From the NCBI RefSeq assembly GCF_947305955.1, contig NZ_CAMZFB010000003.1, positions 1-64,000 of the forward strand: 64,000 nucleotides of DNA, read 5' to 3'. This DNA comes from an uncultured Brevundimonas sp. (GTDB lineage: Bacteria > Pseudomonadota > Alphaproteobacteria > Caulobacterales > Caulobacteraceae). Shown here piece by piece: positions 55,877 to 64,000 of this stretch. A program made the position numbers and the translations under genes. The notes under the pieces were generated by a model that saw nothing but the letters and a program-made list of their open reading frames with translations, did not search any database and had not been told where the DNA came from. Numbering within the stretch: the first letter of the stretch is position 1; the number at the start of each line of letters is the position of its first letter.

Positions 55877-57352
55877 ATGAATACGATTACTCGCGGTCTC
55901 ATCATCGGCGGCAAGGAAGTTTCCGCGTCGTCCAATGCCACGGCCGACGACATCTCGCCGTGGACCGGCGAAGTGTTCGCCAAGGTCGCTGCCGCAACCC
56001 CTGCCGATGTGACCGCCGCGATCGATGCCGCTTCCGCCGCCTTCCCTGCATGGTCGGCCATGCTGCCCTATGAGCGCCGGAAGATCTTCCTGCGCGCCGC
56101 CGACATTATGGAAGCCAAGGCCGAGGAAGCCGTCGCCACCATGGCGGCCGAGGTGGGCGGTGCCCGCCCGTGGGCCGCGTTCAACGTCGAACTGTGCATC
56201 GAAATCCTGCGCGAAGCCGCCGCCGCCGTCACCCAGCCGCGCGGTCAGGTGCTGCAAACCCAGATGCCGGGCGTCAGCTCCTATGCCAAGAAGGTGCCGT
56301 ATGGCGTCATCGCGGCCATCTCGCCGTGGAATGCGCCCTTCATCCTCGGCATCCGCGCCATCGCCATTCCACTGGCCGTCGGCAACACTGTGGTGATGAA
56401 GCCGTCGGAAGATGCGCCGATCTCATGCGGGCTGCTGCTGGCCGATGTGCTGATCGAGGCCGGCCTTCCGGCTGGTGTGTTGAACGTTGTGACCAACGAT
56501 GTGAAGGACGCTGCGGAAATCGTCGAGACCCTGATCGCCGATCCGCGCGTGCGTCTGGTGAACTTCACCGGATCGACCAATGTGGGCCGCATCATCGGCA
56601 CTACCGCCGCCAAATACCTCAAGCCCGCCATCCTTGAACTGGGCGGCAAGAACGCCCTTGTCGTGCTGAAGGATGCGGACATCGACTATGCAGTCAAAAC
56701 CGCCGTGTTCGGTTCGTTCATGAACTCGGGCCAGATCTGCATGTCGACCGACCGTGTAATCGTCCACCGCGCCATCGCCGACAAATTCACCAAGGCGTTC
56801 GCCGATGCCGTGAAGGCCATTCCGTCAGGCGATCCATCCGATCCGGCCACCTTCGTCGGCCCCGTGGTGAACAAGCGCGCCGCCCAGCGCGTCTCGGCCC
56901 TGATCAAGGATGCCATCGACAAGGGGGCCACCGTCCTGGCTGGTACCGGCGAGATTGAGGGCGACGAACAGACCCTGATCCGCCCCGTCCTGCTGACCGA
57001 CATCACCAAGGACATGGAAATCTACTACGGCGAGATCTTCGGTCCGGCGACCGTGATCCACGTGGTCGAAAACAACGACGAAGCCGTCGCGCTAGCCAAT
57101 GACACCGACTATGGCCTGACCGGCGGCGTCATCTCCGAAAATATGACCGAGGCATTGGATGTGGCCAACCGCATCGAAACCGGCATCATCCACGTCAACG
57201 ATCAAGGCATCGCCGACGAGCCCATGGCCCCGTTCGGCGGCGTGAAGAACACTGGCTATGGCCGCTTCGGCGGTGACGCCGGCGTCGACGCCTTCACCGT
57301 CACGCGCTGGTTCACGGTTCAGGAAACCGGCCGCCCGCCGCAATACAACTAA
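55877..57352 (+). CDS. NAD(P)-dependent aldehyde dehydrogenase
   Basis: This is a 491-aa aldehyde dehydrogenase with the cofactor region FTGSTNVGRIIG, the catalytic glutamate in LELGGKN and the nucleophile Cys in NSGQICMSTDR (near 295). It is closest by pattern to vanillin/benzaldehyde-type enzymes, but the substrate is uncertain. It starts at ATG 55877 with GGAG upstream; 139 bases separate it from the MDR gene. A very strong terminator follows. Confidence 0.92.
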   Translation: MNTITRGLIIGGKEVSASSNATADDISPWTGEVFAKVAAATPADVTAAIDAASAAFPAWSAMLPYERRKIFLRAADIMEAKAEEAVATMAAEVGGARPWAAFNVELCIEILREAAAAVTQPRGQVLQTQMPGVSSYAKKVPYGVIAAISPWNAPFILGIRAIAIPLAVGNTVVMKPSEDAPISCGLLLADVLIEAGLPAGVLNVVTNDVKDAAEIVETLIADPRVRLVNFTGSTNVGRIIGTTAAKYLKPAILELGGKNALVVLKDADIDYAVKTAVFGSFMNSGQICMSTDRVIVHRAIADKFTKAFADAVKAIPSGDPSDPATFVGPVVNKRAAQRVSALIKDAIDKGATVLAGTGEIEGDEQTLIRPVLLTDITKDMEIYYGEIFGPATVIHVVENNDEAVALANDTDYGLTGGVISENMTEALDVANRIETGIIHVNDQGIADEPMAPFGGVKNTGYGRFGGDAGVDAFTVTRWFTVQETGRPPQYN

Positions 57353-57360
57353 GCCCTGAA

Positions 57361-57399
57361 CAAAGACGCCCTCCGGAATGATCCGGAGGGCGTCTTTGT
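57361..57399 (+). terminator. Strong terminator after aldehyde dehydrogenase
   Basis: A 17-bp perfect stem begins CAAAGACGCCCTCCGGA and closes with a four-base loop ATGA, followed by TTTGTT. It is the strongest terminator stem in the window. Confidence 0.95.
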
Positions 57400-57421
57400 T
57401 ACCGCCTGCTGACGCGCGCTT

Positions 57422-57799
57422 ATGATTGACCCTACCCTGCTTGGCGTATTGAAGCTGTCGGCCCTTGTCGTTCTGTGGGGTCTGATGGCGGCGGCTGTCC
57501 TGCCGCTTGCCGCGCTCGGGATATATGTCGTCGCGGACAAACTGAAACTGCGCTGGCTTGCCGATCCGGTACAGAATGCGCTTGGACGCCTGCTTTCGCT
57601 CCAGCCACTGGCACGCATTGTCATGAACATTCAGGGCGGTGCTGCCCTGACGGTTCTGGGCCTGTGGTCCATTCTGGCCATGCAGGCAGGTGCCCCCATC
57701 GGCAAGGTGATCCTCGGCACTCCCCTTTTGATCCCCTTCGGACTTTGGCGCCTGTGGGTCGGCGTCGGCATGGCGCGACGGCTCAAAACCGACCGATAG
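57422..57799 (+). CDS. Three-TM membrane protein of unknown function
   Basis: This is a 125-aa protein with about three hydrophobic helices, a basic C-terminus (ARRLKTDR), and no recognised domain. It lies alone between two terminators. Confidence 0.65.
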   Translation: MIDPTLLGVLKLSALVVLWGLMAAAVLPLAALGIYVVADKLKLRWLADPVQNALGRLLSLQPLARIVMNIQGGAALTVLGLWSILAMQAGAPIGKVILGTPLLIPFGLWRLWVGVGMARRLKTDR

Positions 57800-57803
57800 G
57801 GTA

Positions 57804-57833
57804 CAAAAAAGCCCGCATCGCTGCGGGCCTTCC
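57804..57833 (-). terminator. Intrinsic terminator for guaA
   Basis: On the minus strand a stem AAGGCCCGCA / TGCGGGCTT is followed by TTTTTTG, about 15 bases past the guaA stop. Confidence 0.88.
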
Positions 57834-57847
57834 TGTCGGATCGTGGA

Positions 57848-59410
57848 TTATTCCCACTCGATGGTGCCGGGCGGCTTGGAGGTCACGTCGTAGACGACGC
57901 GGTTCACGCCGGGGACCTGATTGATGATGCGGGTGGCCGTGCGGGCCAGAACTTCCCACGGGAACTGGAAGAAGTCGGCGGTCATGCCGTCCGTCGAGGT
58001 GACCGCGCGCAGGGCCAGAACCTTTTCATAGGTACGGGCATCGCCCATCACGCCGACGGTCTTGACCGGCAGCAGGACGGCAAAGGCCTGCCAGATCTCG
58101 TCGTACAGACCGGCCTTGCGGATTTCGTCCAGATAGATGGCGTCGGCGTCCTGCAGGGTCGCTACGGCGTCCGGCGTGATCTCGCCCGGAATACGGATGG
58201 CCAGACCGGGCCCCGGGAAGGGGTGACGGCCCACGAAGGCGTCGGTCAGGCCCAGTTCGCGGCCAAGGGCACGGACCTCGTCCTTGAACAGCTCACGCAG
58301 CGGCTCGACCAGCTTCAGCTTCATATAGTCCGGCAGGCCACCCACATTGTGGTGCGACTTGATGACCTGCGACGGACCGCCCGAGGCCGACAGGCTTTCG
58401 ATCACGTCCGGATAAAGCGTGCCCTGGGCAAGGAATTCCGCGCCTTCGATCTTGGACGACTCTTCATCAAACACTTCGACGAACAGGCGGCCGATGGTCT
58501 TGCGCTTGGTCTCGGGGTCCGAGATGCCCGCCAGCGCGCCGAGGAATTTCTCCGAGGCGTCAACGTGAACCAGCGGGATGTTGTAGTGCTCGCGGAACAG
58601 GGTCGTGACCTGCTTGGCCTCGTCCTTTCGCAGCAGGCCGGTGTCCACGAACACGCACGTCAGCTGGTCGCCGATCGCCTCGTGAATCAGGACCGCCGCC
58701 ACCGACGAGTCCACGCCGCCCGACAGGCCGCAGATGACCTTGGCGTCGCCGACCTGTTCGCGGATCTTGGCGATCTGCTCGTCGCGATAGGCGGCCATGG
58801 TCCAGTCACCGGTCAGGCCAGCGATGTTGAACAGGAAGTTCTTCAGCAGTTGTGCGCCGTGCGGGGTGTGCGCCACCTCGGGGTGGAACTGCACGGCGTA
58901 GATTTTCTTCTCGGCGTTGGCGATGGCGGCATAGGGCGCGCCTTCCGAGGTAGCGATGACCTCGAAGCCTTCCGGAATGGCGGTCACGCGGTCGCCGTGC
59001 GACATCCACACCGGCTCTTGCTCGCCAGCGGCGGCGATGCCCTTGAACAGCGGGCTGTCCTTGACGATGCTGATGTCGGCGCGGCCGAACTCGCGGTGGT
59101 GGCCGCTTTCGACCTTGCCGCCCAGTTCGGCGCAGATCAGTTGCTCGCCATAGCAGATCCCGAAGATCGGCGCGCCGTATTCAAAGACCTTGTGGTCGAC
59201 GCGCGGGCTGTCCGCTTCGGTGGTCGAGGACGGACCGCCCGAGAAGATGATGGCCTGCGGCTGCATGGCCTCAAGCGCGGTCGTCGCCTTGGTGTAGGGG
59301 TGGATCTCGCAATAGACGTTCAGCTCGCGCAGGCGGCGAGCGATAAGCTGCGTCACCTGACTGCCGAAGTCGACGATGAGCACCTTCTGGTGTTGGGTCG
59401 GCTGGGTCAT
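57848..59410 (-). CDS. guaA: GMP synthase (glutamine-hydrolysing)
   Basis: GuaA aminates XMP to GMP. The 520-aa protein has the class I amidotransferase with nucleophile in [10 protein letters not shown] (Cys ~84) and H/E triad region FHPEV, the ATP pyrophosphatase P-loop [10 protein letters not shown] near 229 and the C-terminal dimerisation domain ending in KPPGTIEWE. It overlaps the upstream nucleosidase-like gene by four bases. Confidence 0.97.
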   Translation of the reverse strand: MTQPTQHQKVLIVDFGSQVTQLIARRLRELNVYCEIHPYTKATTALEAMQPQAIIFSGGPSSTTEADSPRVDHKVFEYGAPIFGICYGEQLICAELGGKVESGHHREFGRADISIVKDSPLFKGIAAAGEQEPVWMSHGDRVTAIPEGFEVIATSEGAPYAAIANAEKKIYAVQFHPEVAHTPHGAQLLKNFLFNIAGLTGDWTMAAYRDEQIAKIREQVGDAKVICGLSGGVDSSVAAVLIHEAIGDQLTCVFVDTGLLRKDEAKQVTTLFREHYNIPLVHVDASEKFLGALAGISDPETKRKTIGRLFVEVFDEESSKIEGAEFLAQGTLYPDVIESLSASGGPSQVIKSHHNVGGLPDYMKLKLVEPLRELFKDEVRALGRELGLTDAFVGRHPFPGPGLAIRIPGEITPDAVATLQDADAIYLDEIRKAGLYDEIWQAFAVLLPVKTVGVMGDARTYEKVLALRAVTSTDGMTADFFQFPWEVLARTATRIINQVPGVNRVVYDVTSKPPGTIEWE

Positions 59411-60120
59411 GAATGCGAATCCGTTACGGGCGTTGCGGCGGGGTCTAGGCCGGATACGGCCTGTTGTTCAAGTGCGGGCATGATGGCGTTCAGGCCGTCG
59501 CGCTCCAGCGCGGCCACCAGCACATCCCATGCGTCGGCGAGATTGGCGTCCACCTGATCTAGCGTAGAGGTCCAGTCCTCCAGCTTGGTCAGTTCGGCCT
59601 TGCCGTCCGACACCCCGCGCAGTGCCAGCAGCGGCACGCAGAAGGTCTGCGTCGCACGCAGGAAGGCATAGGTTTCCATGTCCACCATATCGGCATCCAG
59701 CGCCTGATAGGCCTCGCCCGACACCACATTGGCACCGGTGGACAGGGTCGCGGTCGGCACACCCTCCAGACGGCACGGCAGCGGCAGGATCGCGGGCATG
59801 TCCAGCAGCGGCGTGATCCCCTTGGGGAAGCCCAGCGGGCTGGCATCCATGTCGCGGTAATCGACGGAGGTGACCTGATAGACGGCGGCGTGATCCAGCG
59901 TCGGCGAACCGGAACTGCCCAGCACCACCACCAGATCGGGCATGTCGCCCGTGGCCTCGCGCCGCGCCAGTTCGGCGGTCAGGGACACCGCCCCTTCCAC
60001 CGGACCGATGCCTGTGATCAGCGGGCGGATACGCGCCTGAAGATTCTGGCCGTATTCGGCAGGTGCCGCCATCACCGGAAGGATGGCGACATCGCCGATG
60101 CGCTCGACCCGCGCCCTCAT
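59407..60120 (-). CDS. MTA/SAH nucleosidase-family protein
   Basis: This is a 237-aa phosphorylase-superfamily protein. The catalytic acid in VDMETYAF, the aspartate in RGVSDG and the MAAPAEYG N-terminal region correspond to MTAN family motifs. Its stop overlaps guaA, and its ATG overlaps the rsmB stop (ATGA), so the three genes are translationally linked. Substrate is probably methylthioadenosine or S-adenosylhomocysteine. Its core is shorter and more diverged than E. coli MtnN, so the name is not certain. Confidence 0.75.
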   Translation of the reverse strand: MRARVERIGDVAILPVMAAPAEYGQNLQARIRPLITGIGPVEGAVSLTAELARREATGDMPDLVVVLGSSGSPTLDHAAVYQVTSVDYRDMDASPLGFPKGITPLLDMPAILPLPCRLEGVPTATLSTGANVVSGEAYQALDADMVDMETYAFLRATQTFCVPLLALRGVSDGKAELTKLEDWTSTLDQVDANLADAWDVLVAALERDGLNAIMPALEQQAVSGLDPAATPVTDSHS

Positions 60121-61388
60121 TCAGCGCGCTCGTACAGCGAGAAGAAGAAGCCGTCGGTATTGGTCGATGCGGGCGACAGGCGAAGCTGGTGGCCCTTGGC
60201 CTGCGCGGCGATGGCGTGGCCGGTCGTCTCGATAGCGACCGGCTTGAAGTTCGGATGAGCGGCCTCGAACACGGCGGCGGTGTCCTCGTTCTCACGGCTC
60301 AGCATCGAGCACGTGACATAGGCGATCCGGCCACCGACCTTCACCAGCTTGGCGGCCTGCGCCATGATGCGGGTTTGCAGGGCGTGCAGACGCTCGACCT
60401 CTTCCTCGGTCAGACGCCATGCGTCTTCCGGATGGCGACGCCACGTGCCCGTACCCGAGCAAGGCGCATCGACCAGAACCAGATCGGCCTCGTCGTTCAG
60501 GTCTTCCAGACCGCCGCCGTTCTGGCCGATCAGGACCAGTTCGGCCTCGACGCCCGCACGCTCCAGACGCGGACGGATGTTTTCCAGACGCTTGGCGACC
60601 ACGTCAGAGGCGACCAGACGCCCCTGCCCCATCATCGACTGAGCCAGACCCAGCGTCTTGCCGCCACCACCGGCGCAATAGTCAACGACGGTCGTACCCG
60701 GCTTGGCGTCGGCCAGCGCGCAGATGATCTGGCTGCCTTCGTCCTGAATCTCGAAACGGCCTTCCTTGAAGCCTTCCAGCGCCTGAATGTTGGGCGGCGG
60801 CTCGGACGCCAGACGCAGGCCCAGTTCCGACCACGGCGTTTCTTCCGGCGACAGTTCGGCGGCGCGAAGCTCGCCCTCGACGTCCTCGCGGGTGGCCTTC
60901 AGGCTGTTGACGCGCAGGTCGATCGGCGCGCGCGGGGCCATCAGATCGTGGGCCTCGGTCTTCCAGTTGTCGCCATAGACCTTCTGGAAGTCGGTCATCA
61001 CAAACTCGGGGATACCGGCGGCAACCCAGCCCGGCAGTTCGCCATCAGCGGCGGTGATGCGGCTGCGCTCCTGCTTGGACAGCGGACGCGGGCCATAGCC
61101 GTCACCGGTGTGCAGTGCCTCGATCTCTTCCAGCGACAGGTTGTCCAGCGCGTGCAGGCTGCCGATGACCAGAGCGCGGCCATCCTCGCGGCCACCCATG
61201 ATCCAGCTCAGGCGGCCACGGGCGCGCAGCACCTTATAGACGCGGTCGGCGATGGCGCGGCGGTCTTTCGATCCGGCATAGCGGTTTTGCTGACCCCATG
61301 CCTTCAGCACGACCTCGGCGGGCTGGCGGCCCTGCGCGATGGAGTCGAGGATGGAAGCGGCGGCGGCGAGACGGGCGGCTGGGGTCAA
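60117..61388 (-). CDS. RsmB/NOP-family RNA cytosine-C5 methyltransferase
   Basis: This is a 423-aa SAM-dependent methyltransferase with an N-terminal NusB-like helical domain, the SAM-binding DYCAGGGGKTLGLA motif near 235, the catalytic DAPCSGTGTWRRHPE and the CSM C-terminal cysteine. It modifies 16S rRNA cytosine-967-type positions or tRNA. It overlaps the MTAN-like gene. Confidence 0.92.
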   Translation of the reverse strand: MTPAARLAAAASILDSIAQGRQPAEVVLKAWGQQNRYAGSKDRRAIADRVYKVLRARGRLSWIMGGREDGRALVIGSLHALDNLSLEEIEALHTGDGYGPRPLSKQERSRITAADGELPGWVAAGIPEFVMTDFQKVYGDNWKTEAHDLMAPRAPIDLRVNSLKATREDVEGELRAAELSPEETPWSELGLRLASEPPPNIQALEGFKEGRFEIQDEGSQIICALADAKPGTTVVDYCAGGGGKTLGLAQSMMGQGRLVASDVVAKRLENIRPRLERAGVEAELVLIGQNGGGLEDLNDEADLVLVDAPCSGTGTWRRHPEDAWRLTEEEVERLHALQTRIMAQAAKLVKVGGRIAYVTCSMLSRENEDTAAVFEAAHPNFKPVAIETTGHAIAAQAKGHQLRLSPASTNTDGFFFSLYERAE

Positions 61389-61399
61389 TGGACTTCAGT

Positions 61400-61792
61400 T
61401 CAGATAAACGGGGCCGCCAGCACCATGACCAGTCCCGCAAGCGAGACCAGCCACACCAGCGACCGGATAAAGGGGATGCCCAAGGCATAGAGCGGCACAA
61501 ACACCACCCGCCCCCAGAAATAGAGCGCCGAGCCCCACGCTGTAAGTGCGCCATTGGCCGAAGCCACATGGGCGATCAGCACGGCACCGATAAACAGCGG
61601 CAGGGTCTCGAACAGATTGGACTGGGCCCGCTCGAGACGCCCCGTCAGAGGTTTCTCTGACTTGGGCGTCCCGTCACGCGGGCCCGCATTCCATTTCAGA
61701 CCGAACTCCGCCGTCCTTGCTCCGGCGGGCAGGAAAATCTGCACCAGCGCCAGAACCAGGGTCAGGCTGAGATAGGTGAGTTCGGTCGTCAT
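61400..61792 (-). CDS. MAPEG-family membrane protein
   Basis: This is a 130-aa protein with four hydrophobic helices (LTLVLALVQIFLPAG, LFIGAVLIAHVAS, etc.) and the RAQSNLFETLPLF motif of the MAPEG family of glutathione-linked membrane enzymes. Function in bacteria is unclear. It is located between guaB and rsmB. Confidence 0.85.
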   Translation of the reverse strand: MTTELTYLSLTLVLALVQIFLPAGARTAEFGLKWNAGPRDGTPKSEKPLTGRLERAQSNLFETLPLFIGAVLIAHVASANGALTAWGSALYFWGRVVFVPLYALGIPFIRSLVWLVSLAGLVMVLAAPFI

Positions 61793-61797
61793 GATGA

Positions 61798-63333
<1,536 letters not shown>

Positions 63334-63470
63334 TCATCTGGATCACCATTCGCTACAGCCCCTGTAACGCCGCGCGATCACTGCCATAAACCCAGACTCA
63401 AATTAGGGGTTATGCTGATAATAGAAATTTATGCTTTGCAACCGCTCGCGGGGCAAACCATTCTAAATCC

Positions 63471-64000
63471 ATGGTCGCCCTGATCCTCCAGACAGCCCGC
63501 AAACTGGCGCTCAAGATTGCCAGCTACGGCGTCATGCACCTGATCGTCGCCATCATCGTCGCCTTTGCCATCACCCGCGACATCCGACTGGCACTGGCGG
63601 TCGGCATGGTGGAGCCTTTCTTCCAAACCATCGCCTACACCATCCACGACCGTGTCTGGCACGTGATCGAGAAACGCCGCACGGCTTCCGGACTGGAAGA
63701 AACCGCAGAGGCGGTTTCCTCACGTCTGGGCATCATGTCACCGCAGGAGCAGATGCGCGTCCACGGCCATCACCACCATGGCCACAGCCACGCCCTACCG
63801 TCCTCGTTCAAACAGGTCGCGTTCAAAACGGTAACCTATGGGCTGATGCACTTTACGGTCGCTGTCTGCGTGGCCTTTGCCCTGACGCACAACCTCAGGG
63901 CCGCCCTGACCATCGGCATTGTTGAGCCGCTGGTCCAGACCGTCTTCTTCACCCTGCACGACCGTATCTGGATCCGCATCGACACGCGCAAGGCTACAGA
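63471..64000 (+). CDS. DUF2061-family membrane protein, duplicated, partial at right edge
   Basis: ATG 63471 opens a frame that runs through the window end (176 codons seen). Two DUF2061-type units, each a pair of helices with the motif GMVEPFFQTIAYTIHDRVW or GIVEPLVQTVFFTLHDRIW, are joined by a linker with a histidine-rich run, HGHHHHGHSH. Single-unit DUF2061 proteins are more usual. The role is unknown; metal binding by the linker is possible. Confidence 0.75.
   Translation, partial: MVALILQTARKLALKIASYGVMHLIVAIIVAFAITRDIRLALAVGMVEPFFQTIAYTIHDRVWHVIEKRRTASGLEETAEAVSSRLGIMSPQEQMRVHGHHHHGHSHALPSSFKQVAFKTVTYGLMHFTVAVCVAFALTHNLRAALTIGIVEPLVQTVFFTLHDRIWIRIDTRKAT

Overview
The window looks like a chromosomal stretch from an alphaproteobacterium of the Caulobacterales, most like Brevundimonas. 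Protein-level features support this: LptD/SurA/PdxA/RsmA in one run, a TonB receptor next to rpsF-rpsR-rplI, dnaB-alr-radA-cvpA-purF in order, an MHYT/HWE kinase, and high-GC coding sequence (about 63% where I counted). I see no rRNA, tRNA, CRISPR array, insertion sequence or phage genes.

Left part (1-9425, + strand): an odd open frame at the left edge joins a BatE-like membrane segment to the C-terminal half of the LPS permease LptG. It is followed by lptD, surA, pdxA, rsmA and a class I aminotransferase, the outer-membrane biogenesis run, and then by an MHYT-HWE histidine kinase. 9432-17309 (- strand) is the fatty-acid and cell-wall run fabD-fabG-acpP-fabF-mltG-yicC-gmk. A + strand serine hydrolase gene splits fabD from fabG, and a very strong hairpin lies between acpP and fabF. 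An Nramp-type transporter and a lower-GC gene of unknown function follow.

Middle (20205-36847): the ribosomal operon rpsF-rpsR-rplI, a TonB-dependent receptor, a small Rap1a-like secreted protein, dnaB, alr, a Yip1-family protein, radA, cvpA, purF and an SDR oxidoreductase on +. On - lie der, bamB and a YfgM-like tetratricopeptide protein. Most units end in clear intrinsic terminators.

Right part (36964-64000): this is more accessory. It holds a DUF6249/ECF sigma/membrane-protein operon, small conserved proteins, an FMN glutamate-synthase-like protein, and two tandem lipoproteins that resemble protease inhibitors (I42-like and AprI/Inh-like). Two tandem membrane proteins share a PH-like core. 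An Lrp regulator is divergent from phhA-hppD (phenylalanine to tyrosine, then homogentisate). A macrolide-type ABC exporter (adaptor, permease, ATPase) and a secreted M13 peptidase follow; the peptidase is divergent from a TrmB-type regulator with a permease, an MDR oxidoreductase and an aldehyde dehydrogenase. The window ends with guaA, an MTA/SAH nucleosidase-like gene, rsmB, a MAPEG protein and guaB on -, and a DUF2061 membrane protein running off the right edge.

Most genes are housekeeping. The most unusual signals are the BatE/LptG chimera at the left edge (assembly artefact or real fusion), the tandem inhibitor lipoproteins beside the PH-like pair, the ECF sigma module without a recognisable anti-sigma, the inverted repeat in front of the TrmB gene, and the triple repeat in the phhA leader.
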